From Sphingorhabdus sp. EL138 (GTDB taxonomy: Bacteria > Pseudomonadota > Alphaproteobacteria > Sphingomonadales > Sphingomonadaceae), in the NCBI RefSeq assembly GCF_900258045.1, contig NZ_OGVD01000003.1:1-64000 (forward strand): DNA of 64,000 bases. The letters run 5' to 3'. The stretch's first letter is position 1; every line of letters begins with the position of its first letter. The notes beneath the pieces were generated by a model. The model searched no databases. It worked only from the letters and a program-made list of their open reading frames with translations, and was not told where the DNA came from. The position numbers and the translations under genes are program-made. This document shows positions 44,933 to 52,489 of this stretch, in pieces.

Positions 44933-46168
44933 ATGCAACATGATCAATTGAGAATCGATGGCGCGAGGTTATGGGACCGTTTGATGAGCATGGCTGAAAT
45001 CGGTGCCACTGCGAAAGGCGGTTGCAATCGCCAGGCACTCACCGACGAAGATAAAATGGGGCGTGATCTTTTTTGTGAATGGTCGCGCAATGCGGGTTGT
45101 TCCATTCGCTTTGACCAGATGGGCAATATTTTTGCGAGAAGAGCCGGTAGCGATTTTGATGCGTCGCCGGTGATTGCTGGATCACATCTTGACACGCAGC
45201 CAACTGGCGGCAAGTTCGACGGCGTTTATGGAGTTCTGGCCGCTTTGGAAGTGATTGAAACACTTAACGACAATGATGTTGAAACCCAACATCCTGTCGA
45301 AGCCATTGTTTGGACCAATGAGGAGGGCGCACGTTTTGCCCCGGCGATGATTGGGTCTGGCGTTTATTCTGGTGAGTTCGAATTGGAATTTGCGCATGAT
45401 ATTCAGGACAAGTCAGGTTTGACGCTTGGTGGAGAACTTCAGCGTATCGGATATGCGGGAGATAATCCTTGCGCCCCATCCGCAGTTCAAGCTGCTTTTG
45501 AAGCTCATATTGAACAAGGTCCAATATTGGAGGCACAGGATAAGACCATCGGCGTCGTCACCGGTGTACAGGGAATGCGGTGGTTTGATATCAACCTCGT
45601 CGGCGAACCGGTTCATGCAGGTCCCACTCCGATGGAGATGCGTAAGGATCCCATACGCGCATTGCAGGTGATCATTGGCGAGGTTTATAAAATTGCGGAT
45701 AGATTTGCACCACAAAGCCGAGCGACATTCGGTGATTTGAACCTAACGCCCGGTTCACGGAATACTGTTCCGGAAAATGTCACACTGGCCGTAGATATTA
45801 GAAATCCGGACGATGACAAGCTAGACCAGATGGAAGAGCAAATGATGGCGGCTATTGAAAAGGCAGCTAGTGATGCTGGTGTGGCTTGTTCTGTTGACAC
45901 AATATGGCGCTCACCAGCCGTGAATTTCAATGATGATTGTATCAATGCAGTACGCACAGGTGTTGAGACGCTCGGCATCGATGCGATTGAAATGGTTTCA
46001 GGCGCTGGCCATGATTCTGTTTATCTTTCGCGGGTGGCCCCCACGTCGATGATATTCGTTCCCTGCAGGGATGGGATTAGTCATAACGAGGCCGAAGATG
46101 CACAGCCAGAACATCTGGAAGCCGGGACCAATGTTCTGCTTCATGCGATATTAGAGCGCGCTCTGTAG
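44933..46168 (+). CDS. M20-family Zn amidohydrolase (carbamoylase/allantoate hydrolase group)
   Basis: 411 residues from the ATG at 44933, which gives the usual family length; upstream in-frame ATGs at 44792 and 44891 lack ribosome sites and family-like sequence. Metal ligands: GSHLDTQPTGGKFDGVYGVL (His, Asp), NEEGARF (Glu), and the late His in SGAGHDSVYL. The inner motif LVGEPVHAGPTPMEMRKD is the dimer/substrate signature. Relatives hydrolyse N-carbamoyl amino acids, ureidopropionate or allantoate, releasing ammonia and CO2 or ureido products. First gene after the TonB receptor on the plus strand; Ldh2 follows. Confidence 0.9.
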   Translation: MQHDQLRIDGARLWDRLMSMAEIGATAKGGCNRQALTDEDKMGRDLFCEWSRNAGCSIRFDQMGNIFARRAGSDFDASPVIAGSHLDTQPTGGKFDGVYGVLAALEVIETLNDNDVETQHPVEAIVWTNEEGARFAPAMIGSGVYSGEFELEFAHDIQDKSGLTLGGELQRIGYAGDNPCAPSAVQAAFEAHIEQGPILEAQDKTIGVVTGVQGMRWFDINLVGEPVHAGPTPMEMRKDPIRALQVIIGEVYKIADRFAPQSRATFGDLNLTPGSRNTVPENVTLAVDIRNPDDDKLDQMEEQMMAAIEKAASDAGVACSVDTIWRSPAVNFNDDCINAVRTGVETLGIDAIEMVSGAGHDSVYLSRVAPTSMIFVPCRDGISHNEAEDAQPEHLEAGTNVLLHAILERAL

Positions 46169-46208
46169 ACAAGACCCTATCCCATCAAGTTTGCAAAGGA
46201 CTGATCAA

Positions 46209-47348
46209 ATGGCAGAAGGATTAACTCGCAGCGAAGATATTGCCTTCCTCTATTTTGCAATCAAGAGAGTCTGGGAAGCAGCAGGAGCGAGCGGCGAGCA
46301 CGCACATTATGTCGCCGATGCGATATGCTTTGCTCACAAACAGGGAAAACTAAATCAGGGTCTAGGCGTCTATGAGGCGATTGACATTGCTCTCCAAATG
46401 GATGTTCTGGATATCAAGGCAACGCCCAAAGTAATCGACGATGGGCCAACCTGGGCCACAGTAAATGGCAACCGGTCGACCGGCTATTGGTGTCTAAATA
46501 TCATGGCTGATCTAGCGATAGAAAAGGCTCGTGAATATGGTATTGCCATCGTATTCGGTGGCAATCACAACGATGCTGGTAGCTTTGCTCGCTATGTTTA
46601 CAAGGCTTTCGAAGAAGATATGATGGCCTTTTCTTCCAATAATACTGTTCCTTTGGCCGCGCCTTTTGGGGGCATGTTTAACAAATTATCCTGCCCGCCT
46701 TTTGATGCGATTGCTCCGGCGGGAGACAAAGCTCCGGTATGGACCAGCGTAGCGTTGGCTGAATTTTACGATGCGGATGTGGCGGAAGCTGCGATCCATA
46801 ATAAACCGCTAAATGGGAAGTGGCTCATTGATCCCGAGACAGGTGAGTTGACAGATGACGTTACCAACTATGCAAGGCCCTTGGAGGGCTATGGCCGCGT
46901 CTATGATTGCACGGCTGCAGGGCAGTTGGAAGAGCCGCGAACGTATGCATTGAATATGTGGAATGAGGCTATGACTGCAATCATCAATCCGATTGGAATA
47001 CCTTCTACATCAATGCCATCAATTGAAGAGGTCGTGAATGCTGATGGTGACGACAAGATACCGACTGTTGGAGGAAGCTATTATCTATGCATCAACCCTG
47101 CAAAATTCGGATCGATAGATAAGGTCAAGGAACGGTCTGATTCTTACGTTTCGGAGATCGAGAACTGTCCACCCAGGCCAGGGCACGATGTTCGTGTTCC
47201 TGGCTCGGCCGGATATGAGTTTTTGCAAAAAGGTTCGCAGACGGTTCAAGTATTGACGAACCATTGGGACTCCTTTTTCGTCAATATCGCTGGCCGCTAT
47301 GGGTTGAATGAAAGTCGGTTGCGCGATGAATTCGGGGCGCTCGATTAG
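46209..47348 (+). CDS. Ldh2-family malate/L-lactate-type dehydrogenase
   Basis: 379 residues; ATG at 46209 has AAGGA upstream. Ldh_2 pattern: GNHNDAGSFARYVYKAFEEDMMAFSSNNTVPLAAPFGG near 117-155 and a conserved C-terminal ring of GGSYYLCINPAKFG and FLQKGSQTVQVLTNHWDS. Family members include ureidoglycolate dehydrogenase and delta1-piperideine-2-carboxylate reductase, acting on 2-hydroxy or cyclic imino acids with NAD(P)H. Forty bases after the M20 hydrolase, so co-transcribed. Confidence 0.82.
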   Translation: MAEGLTRSEDIAFLYFAIKRVWEAAGASGEHAHYVADAICFAHKQGKLNQGLGVYEAIDIALQMDVLDIKATPKVIDDGPTWATVNGNRSTGYWCLNIMADLAIEKAREYGIAIVFGGNHNDAGSFARYVYKAFEEDMMAFSSNNTVPLAAPFGGMFNKLSCPPFDAIAPAGDKAPVWTSVALAEFYDADVAEAAIHNKPLNGKWLIDPETGELTDDVTNYARPLEGYGRVYDCTAAGQLEEPRTYALNMWNEAMTAIINPIGIPSTSMPSIEEVVNADGDDKIPTVGGSYYLCINPAKFGSIDKVKERSDSYVSEIENCPPRPGHDVRVPGSAGYEFLQKGSQTVQVLTNHWDSFFVNIAGRYGLNESRLRDEFGALD

Positions 47349-47940
47349 ACCAATTGTCTCCTCCAAAATGACCGCTATCGGGATAAAGGGGAAACCATTG
47401 GGGCGTCCGATATTGGGGCGCAATGCGGACATACCGGCGAAAGCTGTCAGGTACCTGCCTGTGGTGAGCAGATCGATTGCTGTTCTAACCGTCAGTCGGG
47501 ATTGTGAAAGGGCCATCAAATTTGTTTCCCGCGAAGGGAACAGCAGCGCAACTGAAAGAAACCTCGTAGCATTTTCATCCGTATAACTTGCCCACGTAGC
47601 GGGTGAAGTATCCGCCGATGGTCAATTGGCCCGCAGTCTGGTGGCTTTATGAGGCATGCGAATAACAGCACCAAAGCACGAACTCGTCAGTTCTCCTGAA
47701 ATGGCAATCAACCGAGAGCCAATTCGGCTTTTTCGCGAACCTTCCTGAACCAGGTCAGCAGCATAGCAACCGGCTTTGTTACCGGCCGTGTTGCACCTTT
47801 CAGGTGCTGCCCGCACCACCCGGACAAAGCCGGTTTCCCTCCGGCGTTAAAGCGCCTGCGGTGCAATGCTGCTTCTCCTGTTTCTCATCGTCAGTTCGCA
47901 AGCCGGAATGGTCCGGTTTGAGAATATCAGGAGAAATATC
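47349..47940. other. Non-coding junction between catabolic cargo and the right backbone block
   Basis: About 590 bases with no supported gene. It holds a nested inverted repeat upstream of ssb: AACCGGCTTTGT (47768-47779) / ACAAAGCCGGTT (47824-47835), perfect over 12 bp, with GCACCT (47793) / AGGTGC (47802) inside. The start may contain debris of a broken gene (open frames around 47400-47590 with no recognisable match). This is where the cargo/backbone border probably falls. Confidence 0.5.
47873..47935 (+). promoter_or_regulatory. Long hairpin covering the ssb ribosome site
   Basis: TTCTCCTG (47873-47880) pairs with CAGGAGAA (47928-47935), which contains the Shine-Dalgarno; next to it TTCTCA (47882-47887) pairs with TGAGAA (47919-47924), and CCGGA (47903) / TCCGG (47912) closes an inner loop. 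A 14-bp interrupted stem ending 5 bases before the ATG should strongly limit translation unless opened. Confidence 0.6.
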
Positions 47941-48330
47941 ATGACGAACATTACACTTTTGGTTGGACGTGTTATCCGCGAACCGGAAAGCCGCGACACC
48001 AACGGCGGAACAACGGTTACTAATCTCTCGGTTGTCACCGATCGTCCGGCCCGCAACAGCGAAGGCAAGACCTACAAGGACGACAATGGCTATACGGTCA
48101 AGGATTCAGAATTCCACCGCGTCACCTGCTTCAACGGGCTTGGCAAAAACGTCGCCCAATATTGCACCAAAGGCCAGATGGTTTCGATCGAAGGACGTAT
48201 CCATTACACCCAGTGGGAAGATGGTGAAGGCATCAAACGCTATGGCTGCGAAATCCTTGCTGACAAAGTGGATTTTCTCACCCGCGGTGTGTCTCAGGAT
48301 AACAAGGATGCACCCGACATTGATGAGTGA
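47941..48330 (+). CDS. ssb: Single-stranded DNA-binding protein
   Basis: 129 residues, one OB fold: MTNITLLVGRVIREPESR, TVTNLSVVTDRP, EFHRVTCFNGLGKNVAQYCTKGQMVSIEGRIHYTQWEDGEGIKRYGCEILADKVDFL. It is short and ends in ...APDIDE, an acidic tip reminiscent of, but not identical to, the DDDIPF tail. Plasmid-borne SSBs coat DNA entering a recipient. The upstream ATG-like frame (47866) is inside the leader hairpin and is not used. Followed by a strong terminator. Confidence 0.93.
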   Translation: MTNITLLVGRVIREPESRDTNGGTTVTNLSVVTDRPARNSEGKTYKDDNGYTVKDSEFHRVTCFNGLGKNVAQYCTKGQMVSIEGRIHYTQWEDGEGIKRYGCEILADKVDFLTRGVSQDNKDAPDIDE

Positions 48331-48357
48331 TTAGCAATCTTCATCGCCAACCATTCA

Positions 48358-48389
48358 GGCCTCGCCGGTTTCCCGGCGGGGCCTTTTTT
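48358..48389 (+). terminator. Terminator after ssb
   Basis: GGCCTCGCCGG / CCGGCGGGGCC hairpin (11 bp, one G-T) with a short loop and six T. Confidence 0.88.
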
Positions 48390-48415
48390 CTGTTTCTGAG
48401 ATGCGTAAAAGAAGT

Positions 48416-48661
48416 CTACTTGGTTGCCAGATGATTTGAAATTCCAAGCTGTTCTAGCGCCTGTTCTTCGCCCATTTTGCCCAGCGCCAACCCAATCTGT
48501 TTGAGATGCTTCGCGCCGAAGCTTTCCACGCCCGTTCCCAACAGTACCCGGCCGAGTTCGGTTGCTGCTTTCGTTTCCAGTTCGCGCTGTCTTTGATTGA
48601 GTTTTTCGCGGTCGGCTTCGAGTTTCTTGAGTGCGGCTATTGCGCCTGTTTTGCGTGTCAT
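48416..48661 (-). CDS. Small DUF6437-like helical protein
   Basis: 81 residues, likely all helical: ALKKLEADREKLNQRQRELETKAATELGRVLLGTG then FGAKHLKQIGLALGKMGEEQALEQLG. From memory this matches a small plasmid family found beside MobF/TraD in sphingomonads (DUF6437), possibly a relaxosome accessory like TraC/MobC; not certain. A longer minus-strand frame upstream covers GC-rich non-coding DNA and is not trusted. Confidence 0.65.
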   Translation of the reverse strand: MTRKTGAIAALKKLEADREKLNQRQRELETKAATELGRVLLGTGVESFGAKHLKQIGLALGKMGEEQALEQLGISNHLATK

Positions 48662-48994
48662 GTGAACTGTCTTTAACGATCTCCCTGCGCCGCTGTGCTG
48701 ACATAAGAATATGCCTGTAGGAAAGCGCATATTTGCGCAGTCCGTACCAGTCGTATCTGCGGATGGGAGGGTCTTGCTCACTTGTGAGTCTGAGGATGAT
48801 GCGCGGGATGCTACCGCGTCAAGGACGACGGGGCCCCACCATTTTATTGGCGCTGCGGCTGCGCCTCCGCACCAATAAAATCGTTTCCCCCATCGCCGCT
48901 GGTGCGGTCGCCTTTGCAAGGCGATCCCTGACCCGACAACCTCCCACGCATCTTTTGACTTCCTGTCAATTTTGGCAAATTTCAGGAGGTAGTT
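48662..48994. other. Palindrome-rich non-coding region
   Basis: About 330 bases. Contains ATTTTATTGG (48841-48850) / CCAATAAAAT (48872-48881), a perfect 10-bp inverted repeat around a GC-rich 21-base loop, and CTCAC / GTGAG at 48777-48788. The end (48961-48989) forms the leader hairpin of the following small gene. A structured replication, transfer or regulatory site is likely. Confidence 0.5.
48961..48989 (+). promoter_or_regulatory. Hairpin covering the ribosome site of the 73-residue gene
   Basis: TCCTG (48961-48965) / CAGGA (48983-48987) with inner AATTT (48968) / AAATT (48977); the right arm holds the Shine-Dalgarno CAGGAGG. Five bases later the ATG follows at 48995. Confidence 0.55.
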
Positions 48995-49216
48995 ATGACT
49001 CAGGTTTTGGAAAGCAATTACGATACACAAAGCTATTTTGCAGCGGTTGAAACAGCCGAGAAGCGGGCATTGCACAGCTTCTTTGATCAGCATGTAATCG
49101 AGGATGACGAGCAGGGATATGTGGCACTGGATGAAGGGGATTATAACGCGCTGCCAGCATGGGCGCTAAACCGCGTGGTGCACACCGTGCATGGCGCGCT
49201 TCTCGATGAATTTTGA
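48995..49216 (+). CDS. Small acidic protein, unknown
   Basis: 73 residues, acidic and probably helical (AVETAEKRALHSFFDQHVIEDDEQGYVALDEGDYNALPAWALNRVVHTVHGALLDEF). Not recognised. It is accepted because of a perfect AGGAGG ribosome site seven bases upstream, a terminator just after its stop (49221), and position among plasmid-type genes. Could be an anti-defence or relaxosome accessory protein by location only. Confidence 0.7.
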   Translation: MTQVLESNYDTQSYFAAVETAEKRALHSFFDQHVIEDDEQGYVALDEGDYNALPAWALNRVVHTVHGALLDEF

Positions 49217-49220
49217 ACGC

Positions 49221-49257
49221 TAGGCAGGGGCCGGTGGCGGTCTCTGCCTATTTTTTT
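49221..49257 (+). terminator. Terminator of the 73-residue gene
   Basis: TAGGCAG / CTGCCTA stem (some extra G-T pairing inside) with seven T. Confidence 0.8.
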
Positions 49258-49419
49258 GTTCGCATGATTAACTAGCTATCGAGGCGATTCTATACAATCA
49301 TACAGACCCGACAAGGCGTAGGAGATTCGGGCAAACAAATTCAGTTTTCCGTATCGATCTCGACCATTTTGCGACCCGGGCCGGTATTGATACGGGACAC
49401 ACCAAGACCGGGTGTAACA

Positions 49420-49453
49420 GGGCAATGGATCCTCCCATCCGTTGCCCTTTTTT
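49420..49453 (+). terminator. Strong terminator of an unseen upstream transcript
   Basis: GGGCAATGGAT / ATCCGTTGCCC, 11-bp stem with one T-G pair, 6-base loop CCTCCC, followed by six T. There is no gene between the previous terminator and this one, which suggests a short RNA. Confidence 0.8.
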
Positions 49454-49498
49454 GTTGCTTGCCTAGCGACGTGTTCTTTCTTTCTTTGCTTTAGATGA

Positions 49499-49527
49499 GC
49501 GCTGATGACAATCATCAGCGCGCGTTT
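49499..49527 (+). terminator. Second terminator before the relaxosome region
   Basis: Perfect 10-bp stem GCGCTGATGA / TCATCAGCGC, 3-base loop, then GCGTTTTTA. Confidence 0.78.
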
Positions 49528-49704
49528 TTATGGTCTATCCATGAGTCATAACGCCTCATGAAAGTATCGAGAAAATCATCTGGATAACTGCTGCCGAGCT
49601 GGGAACAAAAGAGAGTACACCGGACGCAGCTTGCTGCCTTGGATATATCCTTTTATATCAATTATTTAAGTCCCGAAATCGACCAATGTAATAGACAAAT
49701 CCTC

Positions 49705-49734
49705 TAAGACTTGATGGCTTTTTGCCAAGTCTTA
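49705..49734 (+). other. Candidate oriT hairpin
   Basis: TAAGACTTG / CAAGTCTTA, 9-bp perfect inverted repeat, extendable by GGC/GCC with a two-base bulge around a TTTTT loop. It is followed by CCCCAATCACATCG. It lies upstream of a ribbon-helix-helix protein, the coupling protein and the relaxase, the layout of MobF transfer origins. The nick position is not identifiable. Confidence 0.45.
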
Positions 49735-49836
49735 CCCCAATCACATCGCCGCAAGTTACTGATAAATAATAAAATATTGTTCATTGACTTAGATTTGTTC
49801 ACGATTTATTCTTGTTGGGCTTTTCGAAGAGTGAAC

Positions 49837-49862
49837 CAGGTTCTTGAACGTCAAGGAACCTG
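49837..49862 (+). promoter_or_regulatory. Hairpin covering the ribosome site of the RHH candidate gene
   Basis: CAGGTTCTTG (49837-49846) / CAAGGAACCTG (49852-49862), one bulge, with the Shine-Dalgarno AAGGA in the right arm. Directly before the ATG at 49866. Confidence 0.55.
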
Positions 49863-49865
49863 AGT

Positions 49866-50198
49866 ATGACCAAACATATTTGCTTACAAACCTATCTTTC
49901 TTATCCGCTTGCGCAGTGGGTAAGATCGGAAGCTGATGACCACGGAGAATGTGTCAGCGTCTTCATTCGCGATCTTGTCATGGCGGCATATATCGCGCAG
50001 GAGGAAGCTGGCAGCGGCGCGTTAAACGATCTCGATCATGCCCGCGAAATTATATTTTCTTCCGTCGCGCTTGATGCCATTTTAACTGCACATCCAGACG
50101 GTTCACTTCGGCAAAAAGCCCATGCAGCATATGCCCGTCGTCTGGAACGATTGGGACTGGTACCAGCCTCTTTAAATGGAGGCCGTGATGAAGCGTAA
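49866..50198 (+). CDS. Ribbon-helix-helix-like candidate relaxosome protein
   Basis: 110 residues. The N-terminus reads as a beta strand (KHICLQTYLS) then two helices (PLAQWVRSEADDHG, CVSVFIRDLVMAAYIAQEE), the ribbon-helix-helix layout of TraY/MobC/TrwA accessory proteins that bind oriT beside the relaxase. Confidence in the fold is moderate, as no known homolog can be confirmed. It overlaps the coupling-protein gene start, so they are expressed together. Confidence 0.7.
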   Translation: MTKHICLQTYLSYPLAQWVRSEADDHGECVSVFIRDLVMAAYIAQEEAGSGALNDLDHAREIIFSSVALDAILTAHPDGSLRQKAHAAYARRLERLGLVPASLNGGRDEA

Positions 50199-52443
50199 TC
50201 TCGTCAATTTCACGCGCGGCAGCCAGCTGCTTGGTCACTTTGGTTTCATGTTCGCAAGCGGTCTCAAAGCACCGCTCATCATCGCCGCCATTCTCCTGGT
50301 AGGCATGTCCTATTGGCAAGTGACATCCGGTCTTAGCGACAACCAGCAATATCTCGTCGGCATGAACCTTTATGCCTCACTTTACGGGTTTATGGAGTTC
50401 GATCCTACCAAACCGATTAATCTCGATCTTGCGGGCGGCGGCAGTATTGAAATGGCAATTTCTACGGTCCAGAATTTCCCTCCGGTTGTTCGCGCAATGG
50501 AGGCATTATGGACATCGTTCCGTACGGCCTTGGCCATCTCAGCTTTGTTGTTCTTACCTGCGTTCGCCCTGTTCTACTGGGTTGCAGAATATTTTGGCGG
50601 CCGGTCGAAAGAAAGCAAACATGAACGCGGCGCGCAGCTTGCAACATTGCCCGTACTTGAAGCAGAAATCACGCGCCATAATATGGCAGAACAAGCGAAA
50701 GAAATGAAAACAGAACTGGGTTGGCGTTGGCGGCTCGCCGGTCAGAAGCAGCTTGCGGCAGCGGGCTTTTACAAACCCTCCAAACTTGCATCTGTCAGCT
50801 ACCCTTGGCGGCTTGAACAAAGTCACGCGATGCTGATCGGGACCACCGGGACGGGTAAAACCGTAGCGCTATTGGAGATGATCGACGAAGCCCGCAGAAA
50901 GGGACAGCGCGCCGTGATATTTGATTTAACCGGCGCCTTTATCGAGCATTTTTATGATCCTTCGCGCGATGTCATATTGAACCCGCTCGATGCCCGCTGT
51001 CCGCAATGGAGTGTGTTCAATGATTGTAGCGGTATTGCTGAATTTCATAGCGCGGCTGAAGCGCTTGTGCCGCAAGATGGCGGGGGCGATGACCAGTTCT
51101 GGGTTATCGGTGCGCGCTCGGTATTTGTGCAATCCTGCATGCAGCTTTTGAAGGCGGGTACGCCGACCAATGAGGCACTCGCCCAAAAGCTCATTACCGC
51201 CGACCTAACCGATGTACATAAGCTTTTGAAAGGTACTGTTGCTGAACAATTGACCGCGCCAAAGGCGGCGCGCATGGCAACATCGATCCGGGCTGTACTC
51301 AATGCAAATGCGGAGGCGTTGATGCTACTTCCCAAGCGCGGCCCTGAGTTCTCAATCCGCGATTGGGTAACGGGTGAATGCGAACCCGGCGGGATCATTT
51401 TTATATCCGCGCGCTATGTGGATATGAGCATCTGTTCCAAGCTGCTGACATTGTGGATGAACACCGCGATGAATACGCTTATGTCGATGAACCGGACCTC
51501 CGAATTGCGCGTGTGGTTCATGATCGATGAGCTCGGCGCATTGCACCGTTTGCCGGCGCTGGAAAAAGGACTGCAAACGGCCCGTAATTTTGGCGGTGCC
51601 ATCGTCACTGGCATCCATGCCTTTGCCAAACTCAAGGAGGTGTACGGGGAAAATATGGCAATGACATTGTCGTCATTGGCGCGCACCAAATTGATCCTCG
51701 CAACTGCTGACCGGGAAACGGCAACATGGTGTTCCGATTTTATCGGTCACCGGCAAATACGCGACATGGAAGAAGGCTATAGCTATGGTTATAATAACGC
51801 CCGCGATGCGGTTAGCCTGACCCCCAAAAGGCAGGTCGAACCGCTGCTGCTGCCCGACCAGTTTATGAACTTGCCGCGCCTTAACGGCTACATCAAGTTC
51901 CCCGATGGTTTTCCTGCTGCTCCGGTCAAACTGATCCCGCAATCCTGGCCCAGTAAGGCCGAAGGATTTATCGCGCGGGCATTTGATGAACCGCACGAAC
52001 CGGCAGACGAAACCCCGTCTCCTTCCAAGCCTGATCAGGGAGGTGATAGCGCCGCTGCCGCTGAGGCGCAGTGCGGAGCCGACGGTGATGATAATGAAGA
52101 CGGCGTGAAACCGTCTACATCAACCCAGCAAGAGTTGGCGTTTGATGAAAACTTGGAGATCGGGGGTGCTCAACCATCGAGCGAACTCGCACCGGAATTG
52201 CTCAAAGGCAACGCTGTGGATCCGGTTATTGATGCATCCCAAAACCCAAGGGATGAAGATGAGTTGGCGCAATCGCTTGATACCAAGGACGACAAGTTGC
52301 AGCGCTCGGATCTGCCTGATCCGTCTGACCCGGCAAATAACACCCGTATGATCAGCAATGCACGCCGCGATGCTGGCCGCGATCTGCGCGAAGGTGCGGT
52401 ACGCGATGAACCAGACCGCGATATCGGCGAATATGATATGTGA
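50188..52443 (+). CDS. traD: Type IV secretion coupling protein (TraD/VirD4 family)
   Basis: 751 residues from the ATG at 50188. Two N-terminal membrane helices (~residues 22-43 and 113-135), then a hexameric P-loop ATPase: Walker A LIGTTGTGKT (217-226) and Walker B WFMIDELGALHRLP. It links the relaxase-DNA complex to the secretion channel. The last ~150 residues are acidic, low-complexity and rich in Asp/Pro, possibly contacting the relaxase. RHH gene upstream, MobF relaxase 45 bases downstream. No mating-pore genes are in the window. Confidence 0.93.
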   Translation: MKRNLVNFTRGSQLLGHFGFMFASGLKAPLIIAAILLVGMSYWQVTSGLSDNQQYLVGMNLYASLYGFMEFDPTKPINLDLAGGGSIEMAISTVQNFPPVVRAMEALWTSFRTALAISALLFLPAFALFYWVAEYFGGRSKESKHERGAQLATLPVLEAEITRHNMAEQAKEMKTELGWRWRLAGQKQLAAAGFYKPSKLASVSYPWRLEQSHAMLIGTTGTGKTVALLEMIDEARRKGQRAVIFDLTGAFIEHFYDPSRDVILNPLDARCPQWSVFNDCSGIAEFHSAAEALVPQDGGGDDQFWVIGARSVFVQSCMQLLKAGTPTNEALAQKLITADLTDVHKLLKGTVAEQLTAPKAARMATSIRAVLNANAEALMLLPKRGPEFSIRDWVTGECEPGGIIFISARYVDMSICSKLLTLWMNTAMNTLMSMNRTSELRVWFMIDELGALHRLPALEKGLQTARNFGGAIVTGIHAFAKLKEVYGENMAMTLSSLARTKLILATADRETATWCSDFIGHRQIRDMEEGYSYGYNNARDAVSLTPKRQVEPLLLPDQFMNLPRLNGYIKFPDGFPAAPVKLIPQSWPSKAEGFIARAFDEPHEPADETPSPSKPDQGGDSAAAAEAQCGADGDDNEDGVKPSTSTQQELAFDENLEIGGAQPSSELAPELLKGNAVDPVIDASQNPRDEDELAQSLDTKDDKLQRSDLPDPSDPANNTRMISNARRDAGRDLREGAVRDEPDRDIGEYDM

Positions 52444-52473
52444 AACCTGCGCGGTGGAGGGCGCGCCCAAATG

Positions 52474-52489
52474 ATAGGAACTGACCTAT
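52474..52489 (+). promoter_or_regulatory. Hairpin over the relaxase ribosome site and start
   Basis: ATAGG (52474-52478) pairs with CCTAT (52485-52489), so the Shine-Dalgarno TAGGA is in one arm and the ATG start (52488) in the other. A short stem (5 bp), hence weak. Confidence 0.4.

Larger units (their letters stand above)
49217..49865. other. Intergenic region with three terminators and an oriT candidate
   Basis: About 650 bases without a supported gene. Terminators at 49221-49257, 49420-49453 and 49499-49527 are described separately; the last two imply a transcript between ~49260 and 49420, possibly a small RNA. Downstream, TAAGACTTG (49705-49713) / CAAGTCTTA (49726-49734) forms an AT-mixed hairpin ~130 bases before the ribbon-helix-helix gene, a good place for oriT. 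Confidence 0.5.

Noticed and set aside
47085-47586. Open frames at the end of the catabolic cargo
   Set aside because: Part overlaps the Ldh2-type gene; the rest has no ribosome site or recognisable motif and could be debris.
48662-49093. An N-terminal extension of the small minus-strand gene ending at 48416
   Set aside because: Upstream codons cover palindromic non-coding DNA and another gene's leader; the ATG at 48661 gives the compact family-like protein.
49276-49515. A 79-residue minus-strand frame
   Set aside because: It runs through two terminators and has no ribosome site or family-like sequence.
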